Under the pieces are notes generated by a model. It ran no database searches. It saw nothing but the letters and a program-made list of their open reading frames with translations, and was not told the origin of the DNA. From assembly GCA_017999915.1 (NCBI GenBank), contig JAGNKX010000010.1, positions 76,381 to 140,380 of the forward strand: a stretch of 64,000 nucleotides of DNA, read 5' to 3'. Origin of the DNA: Spirochaetota bacterium (GTDB lineage Bacteria; Spirochaetota; UBA4802; UBA5550). Shown here piece after piece: positions 8,413-16,083 of the stretch. How positions within the stretch are numbered: the first letter of the stretch is position 1; each line of letters begins with the position of its first letter. Position numbers and translations under genes: made by a program.

Positions 8413-8820
8413 AAAACCTCCATTATGACCTGCCCTACGGCGAGGTCCATTAAAATTTTACTTGCAGAAATTTAACCGTTTGGTTAAGTATGCCCGTTAT
8501 TGAAAATCCTTTTATATATTAGCAGTTTGCTGAAAAACAGCAAACTGCTAAACGATACATGGATGTATCTCCATTTTTCGAGGCATTAGCCGAGAAAAAT
8601 GTGAGGTTTTACGAATTCACTTCGTAAAACCGACCCTGGAAAACTCCAAGGAGGGAGTTTTTCAGGAAATTACCAGATGCATTGCAATACTCTGTGTGAT
8701 TGATCATGCTTGCCCGCGCCGCTTTCGGGGGCGGGGCAACTATCATGGATCATTAAGTTACGCAAAAAGTCTATCGCGTAATTAGTATTATAAAGCCAGA
8801 TATCGTTCACGGGATGAATA
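8413..8820. other. Gene-free region holding seven or more hairpins
   Basis: No coding region is seen. Directly after the Gre-domain gene are GACCT/AGGTC (8428-8448) and TTAACC/GGTTAA (8472-8487), which may act as weak terminators. The array of five closely packed hairpins follows (separate entry). A further GC-rich stem-loop spans 8701-8752, closed by TGATC and GGATCA with an inner GCCCGC/GCGGGGC region. The small membrane protein starts 68 bases after this. Confidence 0.6.
8519..8666. repeat. Array of five tightly packed hairpins
   Basis: Five inverted repeats follow each other with only 2-5 bases between them. (1) TTAGCAGTTTGCTG 8519-8532 with 8538-8551, a perfect 14-bp stem and AAAAA loop. 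(2) GATACAT 8554-8560 with 8563-8569. (3) ATTTTTC..GGC 8573-8584 with GCC..GAAAAAT 8589-8600. (4) GGTTTTACGAA 8605-8615 with 8621-8631, perfect 11 bp. (5) CCTGGAAAACTCC 8635-8647 with 8654-8666, 13 bp with one G-T pair. CTGAAAAAC in hairpin 1 (8530-8538) can also pair with GTTTTTCAG of hairpin 5 (8657-8665), so the ends could close the whole unit. A structured RNA or a small palindromic mobile element both fit. Confidence 0.75.
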
Positions 8821-9330
8821 ATGAAAGCATTAGATGAAATCAAACGGGTGTTCACGGAAAACAGGAGAATGATACTGTACAGTGCCGCTCTCACGCTGGT
8901 ACTGGCGGTCTACTTTATCATCTGGCACTTTACGATTATCGTATTCGGCTCCTTTTACTCTGTGCTGGATGTGACGGATGGGTTCCTGAAGCGCTCCAAT
9001 TACTATCTCCTGGAAAGCTTTATCTTCGCCGGCGTCGCAGCCATGGTGATGATAGTGTTCCGGAGGGCCATCATTAAAAAGATTTTTATCGGAATCTTCA
9101 TGGCTGTGTTCCTGTTTTCCGAAATTGTGCGAATAGTGGACTGGGGAGCCCTCTACTTCATGGGGAACCATATCGACAGCAACTTCTGGGCCCATTTGTT
9201 TTATACCGACGGCATGGTCTTTCTCATCGCCAAGGAGTCTTTTGCGCTTTACGCGGCCCTTATATTATTCCTGGCCGTGGTTTATCATATTCTGAAAAAA
9301 ATGTACCTGATCGGCACTGCGGAGAACTGA
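8821..9330 (+). CDS. Small polytopic membrane protein preceding the LtaS-like gene
   Basis: A 169-residue protein with about four hydrophobic segments (about residues 19-45, 62-80, 83-105 and 132-155) and short loops. It is not recognised from sequence alone. It ends three bases before the start of the LtaS/sulfatase-like gene, so the two are surely translated from one transcript. In lipoteichoic-acid-synthase-like proteins an N-terminal membrane domain of about five segments precedes the catalytic domain; the next protein has only one segment, so this ORF may be the separated membrane part of such an enzyme. That is inference from arrangement. Confidence 0.75.
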   Translation: MKALDEIKRVFTENRRMILYSAALTLVLAVYFIIWHFTIIVFGSFYSVLDVTDGFLKRSNYYLLESFIFAGVAAMVMIVFRRAIIKKIFIGIFMAVFLFSEIVRIVDWGALYFMGNHIDSNFWAHLFYTDGMVFLIAKESFALYAALILFLAVVYHILKKMYLIGTAEN

Positions 9331-9333
9331 GCA

Positions 9334-10932
9334 ATGAAACTGAAGCTTTTAGCCGTCATCATATGCGTCAACTGCGTCGTCTGCCTTGTCGCCGGCGGTC
9401 TCGTGCATTCGCTGGCTTACCTGGGCGGGATCATCCGCGCAAAGACCATGGAATCCGCCGAACAGAAGGGTGATGAATCCGTCAACATCGATCTCAAGAA
9501 AAAAACGCTGATGGACCGCGAAAAAACCATGGCCACGGTGGAGAACATAAAGAAGAGCTACTCCAGGGTAAAAACCACCGATCCACAGATATACAACCAG
9601 CTGCCGGAGCGCGTTTTTTTCCAATCCCTCTTCAGTTATTATTTCCTGTCCCATATGCTCAGCTCCAAGGAGGTCATCCTTGACCCCGAGATCGTCACGG
9701 AATTCAAAAACCAGGGCATGATCCTCTACTCGATGGACAAGAAATATCCATTCATGAAAAAAAGCATCTACCTCGATCCCTCGCACAGGACCTATGACAG
9801 GCCGACGATCCGCGTCGGCACCAATGTGATTATCGTGTTCATCGAATCGTGCTCCTACTTTTTCCTTCAGGACGAGATCCATGGCGTTAAGGGTCTCACC
9901 CCGAACATGAAGAGGGTGGAGCAGGAATGCTTTTCCTTCACGGACATGTACAACACGAGCTATCCCACCATCAAGGGCCTCATCGCCGCCCTGGGATCGG
10001 CCATCTACCTCCTCGACGAGAGCGTCGGCGGCACCCGTATCCCGGTCCCGTGCCGCTTCCTCTTCCTGTCGAATATACTGAAAAAGCTTGATTACACCAC
10101 CATCCATATCCAGGCCGGGAGCGAGCGCTTCATCGGCATGAAGAACCTCTTCATAGAGCGGCAGGGATATGATCAATTTTACGGGAGCGAGAGCCTCGCC
10201 CTCGACAATATCAGCAGGCTCGAGGGGGGATTCGGGGTCGATGATGAAAAGGTCTTCGATTACACCGTTGAATGGCTGGAAAAGTACCAGGCGAAGAAGC
10301 CGTTCCTCCTGACCATATCCACCATCAATTCGCACCCGCCCTATAAGGGCTCCCACAAGCACCCCGATTCCGGCGGCAACCCGATGCTGAACGGTCTCTA
10401 TTCAACGGATCTGGCCTTCGGCAAGTTCTGGGATTATTTTAAAAAGTCGAAATTCAGCGGCAACACCGTGGTGGTCATCACGGCCGACCATGCCATGGGA
10501 AACAGCAATGAATACATCAGCTTCGTCAAGAAATTCGAAGAATATTACCGGCCCTTCTTCGACAGGATCCCCTGCTTCTTCTATTTTCCCGGAGGCGCGT
10601 GGAAGGGGAAGCGGAACGATACCCAGTGCGCCAGCATAGACCTCACTCCCACCATCCTGGACATGATGAACCTGGACCTGGCCAATCCCTTCATGGGGAT
10701 GTCAATATTCGCAGATCGTCCCTATTACACGAGCAACGCGAATACTCCGGGAGGGAAGGGTAAAGGCGGGGACGGGAAAAAGACAGGCAAGAAAGAGCGG
10801 CCCGCCATGGATCTCAGCATGAAAATGGACGCAAAACAGTATGAAAAGGCGAAGAAGATCCTCGGCTTTTACCTCAATACCTACCGGGAGGACAGGATCC
10901 TTCCCAAAGATTATACCGTGAAGCTGTACTGA
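9334..10932 (+). CDS. LtaS/sulfatase-family phosphotransferase-like protein
   Basis: A 532-residue protein with one N-terminal membrane segment (about residues 4-28) and an extracytoplasmic alkaline-phosphatase-superfamily domain. Seen: NVIIVFIESCSYFF (about 162-175, with the metal-binding Glu), YNTSYPTIKGLIAALGS (the likely Thr nucleophile region), TINSHPPY (about 327) and VVVITADHAMGNS (about 376-388, the metal-binding Asp-His pair). This set is typical of lipoteichoic acid synthase and phosphoglycerol transferases of the sulfatase clan. A spirochaete is not expected to make lipoteichoic acid, so decoration of another glycan or lipid is likelier. A low-complexity basic stretch rich in Gly and Lys precedes the C-terminal helix. 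Follows the small membrane protein at a 3-base gap and precedes the TerB-like gene by 10 bases. Confidence 0.85.
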   Translation: MKLKLLAVIICVNCVVCLVAGGLVHSLAYLGGIIRAKTMESAEQKGDESVNIDLKKKTLMDREKTMATVENIKKSYSRVKTTDPQIYNQLPERVFFQSLFSYYFLSHMLSSKEVILDPEIVTEFKNQGMILYSMDKKYPFMKKSIYLDPSHRTYDRPTIRVGTNVIIVFIESCSYFFLQDEIHGVKGLTPNMKRVEQECFSFTDMYNTSYPTIKGLIAALGSAIYLLDESVGGTRIPVPCRFLFLSNILKKLDYTTIHIQAGSERFIGMKNLFIERQGYDQFYGSESLALDNISRLEGGFGVDDEKVFDYTVEWLEKYQAKKPFLLTISTINSHPPYKGSHKHPDSGGNPMLNGLYSTDLAFGKFWDYFKKSKFSGNTVVVITADHAMGNSNEYISFVKKFEEYYRPFFDRIPCFFYFPGGAWKGKRNDTQCASIDLTPTILDMMNLDLANPFMGMSIFADRPYYTSNANTPGGKGKGGDGKKTGKKERPAMDLSMKMDAKQYEKAKKILGFYLNTYREDRILPKDYTVKLY

Positions 10933-10942
10933 GGGGTCCGCC

Positions 10943-11395
10943 ATGTTGGGTAAAATCGTCTCCCTGCTGGCATCTAAAAACGGCGTTTTACGAGAAACCG
11001 CCGCTGATCGTAACAGGCGCATCACCATCGCGGCCTGCGTCATCCTTCTGGAGATGGCCAGGGCCGATGAGGACTTAGCGGCTTCCGAGCTGGACCAGGT
11101 AAGGAAGGTCCTCTCCGGCGGCCTTGGCGTCGCCCCGGACGATGTCGATTCGATCCTTGCCATAGCCGGGCGGGAGCAGGAAGAGGCGACAGACCTCTGG
11201 GCCTATACCAACCTGATCAATGAGCATTTCGACAAGGCGGAGAAGCAGAGGCTTATCGAGATGGCATGGGAGATCGCCTACGCCGACGGGCGCCTCGACC
11301 AGAACGAGGATTATCTTGTCCATAAGATCGCCAATCTTCTCCATGTGCCCCACAGCGATCTCATCGCGGCCAAGCTCAAGGCAAAGAACGGCTGA
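10943..11395 (+). CDS. TerB-like (tellurite resistance TerB domain) protein
   Basis: A 150-residue all-helical cytoplasmic protein with the TerB fold pattern: ITIAACVILLEMARADEDLA, a middle segment, then LIEMAWEIAYADGRLDQNED followed by YLVHKIANLL. The two acidic helix-ends (ARADED and YADGRLDQNED) are the conserved, possibly metal-binding elements of the family. TerB-like proteins occur in many contexts and their function is not fixed. It lies 10 bases after the sulfatase-like gene and converges with nrnA with a 14-base gap, so it is the last gene of that operon. Confidence 0.88.
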   Translation: MLGKIVSLLASKNGVLRETAADRNRRITIAACVILLEMARADEDLAASELDQVRKVLSGGLGVAPDDVDSILAIAGREQEEATDLWAYTNLINEHFDKAEKQRLIEMAWEIAYADGRLDQNEDYLVHKIANLLHVPHSDLIAAKLKAKNG

Positions 11396-11409
11396 TCCGG
11401 CTCCGCCGT

Positions 11410-12393
11410 TTATTTGAAAAGAACGCTCATTTTTTCGATTGCCATCGCGTAGGTCTCATCAAGGGACAGCTTGGATTTGAAGCCCGCCGCGTTCCGGTGC
11501 CCGCCGCCGCCGTTTTCCATGGCTATCTTCGCCACGTCCAGCTCGCCCTTAGTGCGCATGCTCACCTTGACGGGGCCGTCGAGGTCCTGCTTGACGAGGA
11601 GGCTCGCCACCACTCCCTTGACGGTGAGGGGCAGGTTGATGGCCGGCTCTCCCTCGGTGAAGGTGGCTCCCGTTTGCTTCATCATCTCCGGCGTCAGCTT
11701 CATCCCGATCATTTTCCCGTCGTTGAGCACTTCCATGGTGGCGAGAATATGGCTCCTGAGCTCGAAGCTCGAAAGGGCGTTCTGCTCGTATATCTGCTCA
11801 TGGATGAAGAAGGGGACGACCCCGATCTCCTCCAGGTGAGCCGCGATGCGGAACGTTTCAGGCGACGTTTTCGGGTACACGAAAGACCCGGTATCGAAAA
11901 CGATCCCCGCGAAGAGTGCCTGGGCCGCCCTGAGGGAGATCGGCTTGTCGTAATGCCGGATGATATTATAGACGATTTCGCACACCGACGATGCCTCGGC
12001 CTTGATGATGTTCGACCCGGCCCGTTCGGCGTCTCCCTCGTGGTGGTCCACGATGAAATAGGCCCGCACCTTGTCCTTGAGGACATGATAGGCGGAACCG
12101 ATGTTGTCGTAATCGTTCGTATCCAGGACGAGCTGGGCGTATTCGTTGATGTCGGCGGGAAGGGTGAAGCCGCCGTCCATGACGTTAATGTCATGCTCGA
12201 CGTCTAGAAACTGGAAGCTGTCGGGCGTCGGGTCGGAATTGATGATAAGCGGCTTTTTCCCCAGGTGCTTCAGGAGTTCGAACATGGCGATTTCGCCGCC
12301 GAGGCCGTCCCAGTCCGGGCTTTCATGCGTCGATATGACGAACTTGTCATATTTCGCAAGGAACGCGTCGAGATAGCCTAACTCATCTTGCAT
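11410..12393 (-). CDS. nrnA: DHH-family oligoribonuclease / pAp phosphatase (NrnA-like)
   Basis: A 327-residue DHH/DHHA1 phosphoesterase that degrades nanoRNA and often dephosphorylates 3'-phosphoadenosine 5'-phosphate. Metal-binding motifs seen are HESPDWDGLGGE (23-34), VLDTNDYDN (about 89-97), FIVDHHEGD (the DHH signature, about 113-121) and GIVFDTGSFVYP (about 163-174). The DHHA1 domain ends with MENGGGGHRNAAGF, the glycine-rich substrate-binding loop. Length is typical of the family. The start overlaps the stop of glyQ by one base (TAATG), which implies translational coupling. Confidence 0.9.
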   Translation of the reverse strand: MQDELGYLDAFLAKYDKFVISTHESPDWDGLGGEIAMFELLKHLGKKPLIINSDPTPDSFQFLDVEHDINVMDGGFTLPADINEYAQLVLDTNDYDNIGSAYHVLKDKVRAYFIVDHHEGDAERAGSNIIKAEASSVCEIVYNIIRHYDKPISLRAAQALFAGIVFDTGSFVYPKTSPETFRIAAHLEEIGVVPFFIHEQIYEQNALSSFELRSHILATMEVLNDGKMIGMKLTPEMMKQTGATFTEGEPAINLPLTVKGVVASLLVKQDLDGPVKVSMRTKGELDVAKIAMENGGGGHRNAAGFKSKLSLDETYAMAIEKMSVLFK

Positions 12394-13289
12394 TAACGGG
12401 CCCTGGCTTCCTGTTTTTTAAGAAGCGGGAAGCCCATATCCTCGCGTATCGCCACGTACTGTTCGGCGCAGCGACGCGCGATGTTGCGCACCCGCGTGAT
12501 ATATCCGACGCGCTCGGTCACCGATATGGCGCCCCGGGCGTCTAGCATGTTGAAGACATGGGAGCATTTCAGGACATAGTCGTATGCCGGCAGCACCACT
12601 TTCTGTTTCGGGTTATCCAGTATGGCGAGGCATTCCTTCTCGTACAGGTCGAAGAGCTTGAAATGAAGCTCGGTGCCGGCCATGTTGAAGTTGTAGTGGG
12701 AGAACTCGAACTCGCTCTGGCGGTGGACGTCGCCGTACTTCACGGTTTCGTTCCACATGATGTCGGTGAAATGGTCGACGCCCTGCAGGTACATGCAGAT
12801 CCGCTCGAGGCCGTAGGTCAGCTCCACCGATACCGGGGAGAGCTCGATGCTGCCGCACATCTGGAAGTAGGTGAACTGCGTGATCTCCATGCCGTCAAGC
12901 CAGACCTCCCACCCGAGGCCGGCGGCGCCCAGGGTCGGCGATTCCCAGTCGTCCTCGACGAAGCGGACATCGTGCTCCTCCAGCTTCACCCCCAGGTGCC
13001 TCAGGGAATCGAGATACTGATCCTGGACATCGACCGGGGACGGCTTCAGGATGACCTGGTACTGGTAGTAGTGCTGCAGCCGGTTCGGGTTGTCGCCGTA
13101 CCGTCCGTCGGTGGGGCGCCGCGAGGGCTCCACGTAGGCGACCTTCCACGGTTCCGGGCCCAGGACGCGCAGGAACGTGGCGGGATTGAAGGTCCCGGCC
13201 CCGACCTCAAGGTCGTATCCCTGGATGATGAGGCATCCCTTTTCCGCCCAGTATTCGTTCAGCTTGGCGATCAGATCCTGAAAATACAT
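12393..13289 (-). CDS. glyQ: Glycyl-tRNA synthetase alpha subunit
   Basis: A 298-residue class II aminoacyl-tRNA synthetase subunit that, in the tetrameric bacterial enzyme, forms glycyl-adenylate and charges tRNA-Gly together with the beta subunit. The sequence is highly conserved from [19 protein letters not shown] through [20 protein letters not shown] and [12 protein letters not shown] to the C-terminal RARR-like end. The start at 13289 is chosen because GAGGAG lies seven bases upstream on the minus strand and matches the family N-terminus; a frame extension to 13346 adds unrelated residues. The beta-subunit gene glyS, usually adjacent, is not in this window; nrnA occupies the downstream position instead. 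Confidence 0.96.
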   Translation of the reverse strand: MYFQDLIAKLNEYWAEKGCLIIQGYDLEVGAGTFNPATFLRVLGPEPWKVAYVEPSRRPTDGRYGDNPNRLQHYYQYQVILKPSPVDVQDQYLDSLRHLGVKLEEHDVRFVEDDWESPTLGAAGLGWEVWLDGMEITQFTYFQMCGSIELSPVSVELTYGLERICMYLQGVDHFTDIMWNETVKYGDVHRQSEFEFSHYNFNMAGTELHFKLFDLYEKECLAILDNPKQKVVLPAYDYVLKCSHVFNMLDARGAISVTERVGYITRVRNIARRCAEQYVAIREDMGFPLLKKQEARAR

Positions 13290-13474
13290 CGTAAACTCCT
13301 CGGTATGGCGGGGTTTCCAATCCCGCGACGGTGATGGCCGGCGCACGGCACTACAGTAAATTTGTTTGAAAAATGATTTTAGTCAAGTAATTAATTTGGG
13401 CTTCCCATGAATGCGGGCTTATATGACAGAGTGCGGGGTTGCATTACCGGGGGCGGGGTCGCTTTACAGTGGGC

Positions 13475-13490
13475 GAGGTTGCGTAACCTC
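13475..13490. repeat. Small GAGGTT/AACCTC palindrome after the HDOD gene
   Basis: GAGGTT (13475-13480) and AACCTC (13485-13490) around GCGT, in the context GGCGAGGTT..AACCTCTCCTTC. It resembles, in degraded form, the palindromes at 20316-20359 and 41799-41830. It lies immediately downstream of the HDOD gene's stop codon and could be a terminator, but no T-run follows. Confidence 0.4.
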
Positions 13491-13495
13491 TCCTT

Positions 13496-15031
13496 CTACT
13501 GTTCCTGGTTCTCATAGGACTCCCGGAGCGTTTTATGGAGGATTTCAAAGGATTTGCGTTCCGTCAGGTTGAAATATTTCAGCACATCTTCATCGATGAA
13601 TTCATAGCGGGTTCGGTTTTTGTCCATTTCCACGAGGCAATCCGCCAGGTAGACGGTGTATATGGTCTGTTTCAGGTTTTCCGGGGCCAGGTGCGGCCGG
13701 TGATGGTACTCTATCGTCTTTACCAGTGTTTCATTGAAATTCCACTTGCTGAAGATCATCCCCCCCAGGGTGCTGTGGGAAAGGCCCAGGCTGATCTCCT
13801 CCAGGAGGTTGGAATCATCCATTCCCTTGAAGCCGGCGATGTTCTGCAGCTTCTTCAATATGGACGATTTCAGGGAAAACATCACGATATAGCCGATATC
13901 GGACAGGAGCGCGGAAAGGTAGGTCAGCTCGGTCGCCCGTGTCCTGTTCATCTGGATCAGTATCTTCTGGGCGTAGGCGGCGCGCTTGTACGAATCCTTC
14001 CAGACCGATTCGGAGCGCTTGTAGCGCGCGTCGAGGACCTTGTACACGCCGGTGGCGAGGAGGAGGGTGTTGATCCCCTTGACGCCGATGATCTTGACGG
14101 CGTCCTCGATGGTCTCGGTTTTTTTCACGGTAAAATATCCCGCCGAGTTGGCGAGCTTGAGGATGGACGTCGTGAGGCCCGGGTCCATCGAAATGGCGGA
14201 GGCTATCTCCTTTATCGTCGCGTCCGGGTTCGCGCAGAGCTTCTGTATGTGCAGGATGTTATCGGGGAACGCCGGGATCTCCTTGATCTCCTTGAGTATC
14301 TCCTCCGCTATCTGGACCCGCGAGCGGATCCTGTCCATATTCTGCGGTATGGCTATGGCCGCGATGGTGAGTTCGCCCTTGCGGTAGATCCTGAAGGCCT
14401 CCGGCGGCATGCCGATGTTCTTGAAGATCATGAGGGCCATGATGAGGCCGAGGCCGGCCCCTTCGGATTCGTCGAGGACCTCCTCGAAGGCCTCCGCGAT
14501 GTCCTTGTACTTGTAGGCCTTTTTTATCCGCGCGTTGATCTTGGATATCTCGGTATCCAGGATCGGGACATTGTTGATGACGTTTATGTAAAGATACTCC
14601 TCGGTGCTTTTAAAGGATATCCGGACCACCAGGTTCGACGTCTCCAGTTTGCCTAGATAATCCTCGGTGCCCTCGTAGGCTTCTTCCTTGAAGCTTTCCA
14701 TGCCCGCCCGGTAATCCTCGGTCTTGTCGATATCCAGGCCCTTGAGCTTGAAAAATATCCTTTTCAGGTTCGCCTTGATGGCGTTGTTGACCAGCTCCTT
14801 GATGATGTTGATGATCTGGTTTTTTATATAGGAGAGATCATAGTTTTCCAGGTACCGGTGGATGCTTTTTATAATCGCCCCTTCGGTTTCGGCATTGAGG
14901 GTATGAAACTGAATATAGAAGTCAGCTTCGCTGGCGATTGCGGTCTTGTAATCGGTTGGGTGAATGGTATAGTGTTTATCTTCACCGCTGGATAAACCCG
15001 ATTCTTCCTCGCTGATTCGTACCTGGCTCAT
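13496..15031 (-). CDS. GHKL ATPase-like / HDOD fusion protein
   Basis: A 511-residue cytoplasmic protein. Residues about 40-230 look like a GHKL (histidine-kinase/anti-sigma) ATP-binding domain: N box KELVNNAIKAN (78-88) and G box SEGAGLGLIMALM (189-201). In between, INVINNVPI sits where the D box is expected, with Asn in place of the ATP-contacting Asp, so nucleotide binding may be altered. Residues about 245-450 form an HDOD domain (IPAFPDNILHIQKL, then SMDPGLTTSILKLANSAGYF, VKIIGVKGINTLLLATGVY, EISLGLSHSTLGGMIFSKW), a relative of HD domains used in signalling. No membrane segment is present. The partner and output are unknown; the pairing suggests a signalling adaptor. Confidence 0.8.
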   Translation of the reverse strand: MSQVRISEEESGLSSGEDKHYTIHPTDYKTAIASEADFYIQFHTLNAETEGAIIKSIHRYLENYDLSYIKNQIINIIKELVNNAIKANLKRIFFKLKGLDIDKTEDYRAGMESFKEEAYEGTEDYLGKLETSNLVVRISFKSTEEYLYINVINNVPILDTEISKINARIKKAYKYKDIAEAFEEVLDESEGAGLGLIMALMIFKNIGMPPEAFRIYRKGELTIAAIAIPQNMDRIRSRVQIAEEILKEIKEIPAFPDNILHIQKLCANPDATIKEIASAISMDPGLTTSILKLANSAGYFTVKKTETIEDAVKIIGVKGINTLLLATGVYKVLDARYKRSESVWKDSYKRAAYAQKILIQMNRTRATELTYLSALLSDIGYIVMFSLKSSILKKLQNIAGFKGMDDSNLLEEISLGLSHSTLGGMIFSKWNFNETLVKTIEYHHRPHLAPENLKQTIYTVYLADCLVEMDKNRTRYEFIDEDVLKYFNLTERKSFEILHKTLRESYENQEQ

Positions 15032-15514
15032 AATTGATATCGTTTGCTATACTCTTGTTTTCCATTCATTACTGATCCGCCCGGGTGGATTCCTTTGTAA
15101 AGATTCTCTGGAAAAACTTCCTTCCGGGCAGTGAGAACTCGTCCCATCGGTTTTACCGTTCATGCAATATGTCGTGTCCGGAAGCAGTGATTCATACCCG
15201 CCCTCCGCGGTCTCCCCCCGGTCATACGACAATATTAATGATGCTAATACTTGCTCAAGTATTATATCGCACTATTCCTGAAAATAATCAAGTATTTTGT
15301 TGGTTTTTTAACCGGCAGATTGCTGAAAAACTGCTGACTGCAGGGTCGTGATCCCCCGCAGGAACGGTTTTTTCATCTTGACAATGCCGGTTCGTTTTAT
15401 TAGTAGTTGCAAAAATTATTGTCCTGTAACAGAATTGGTGTGTTACTGATGGTAATGGCCTAAAACGCAGTAAGGCTTATTTCATTGTTGCCAGGATTCT
15501 AAAGGGAGGAGTGA
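15032..15514. other. Divergent intergenic region with a 20-nt palindrome
   Basis: No gene is visible. TAATACTTG (15245-15253) and CAAGTATTA (15256-15264) form a near-continuous palindrome, and the half-site TCAAGTATT recurs at 15288-15296; this spacing looks like an operator region between the divergent HDOD and receiver genes. TTGCTGAAAAAC at 15320-15331 repeats a piece of hairpin 1 of the array at 8519. AAAGGGAGGAG just before 15515 is the ribosome-binding site of the receiver gene. Confidence 0.45.
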
Positions 15515-15973
15515 ATGAAGGGCAAAGGTGAATTCCCGAGCTTGAATACCAAGACGGCCGACGGCATCAAACCGGGCGGCAGGCCGTATAAGATCATGGT
15601 TGTTGAAAGCAAGGAATTTGTTAGGAAGCAGATAGTCCAGATTTTTGAATCGGAGCGGTATATGGTTGTCGCCACCGCTTCAAACGGCCAGGAAGCCATT
15701 GACAAGATGGGCAAGATCGATGGGAGACTGGACCTCATAACCACGACGCTTGATATGCCCGTCATGGACGGCTATGCCTTCATGCATGAATTGAGCAAGA
15801 AACCGGGCCGCCCCCCGGTTGTCTTTATCAGCGAAGAAACGACAAAGGGGGTCATGGCCGACCTTATAAAGCTCGGCGTCTATGATTTTATCCTTAAGCC
15901 GATTGACAGGAGAGTCGTTCTTCAACGGGTCAAGGCCGTACTGCAGAAATACAGATTGGCCAATCCGGAATAA
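15515..15973 (+). CDS. Single-domain receiver lacking the phospho-acceptor aspartate
   Basis: A 152-residue CheY-like receiver with a 24-residue N-terminal extension. The fold is clear: YKIMVVESKEFVRKQIVQIF, LDLITTTLDMPVMDGYAF, PVVFISEETTKGVM and DFILKPIDRRVVLQRVKAVL. In canonical receivers the phosphorylated Asp lies three residues before the Met of the MP pair; here that position is Thr78 (TTTLDMP), and the acidic pair near the N-terminus is Glu-Ser rather than Asp-Asp. The conserved Lys of LKP is kept. It is therefore probably regulated by binding rather than phosphorylation, or uses the neighbouring Asp80. A strong ribosome-binding site (GGGAGGAG) precedes the start. It is 110 bases upstream of the tail-anchored protein and may share its transcript. 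Confidence 0.87.
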   Translation: MKGKGEFPSLNTKTADGIKPGGRPYKIMVVESKEFVRKQIVQIFESERYMVVATASNGQEAIDKMGKIDGRLDLITTTLDMPVMDGYAFMHELSKKPGRPPVVFISEETTKGVMADLIKLGVYDFILKPIDRRVVLQRVKAVLQKYRLANPE

Positions 15974-16083
15974 AAAATTCTTGTAAAAATAGAACATGTC
16001 TGGACTCATGAAGAGCGGCATGGGCTTTCCCGATAGGGAACCCGCCCATTGATGATAATCAACCATTGTATGCTGGAGATATA

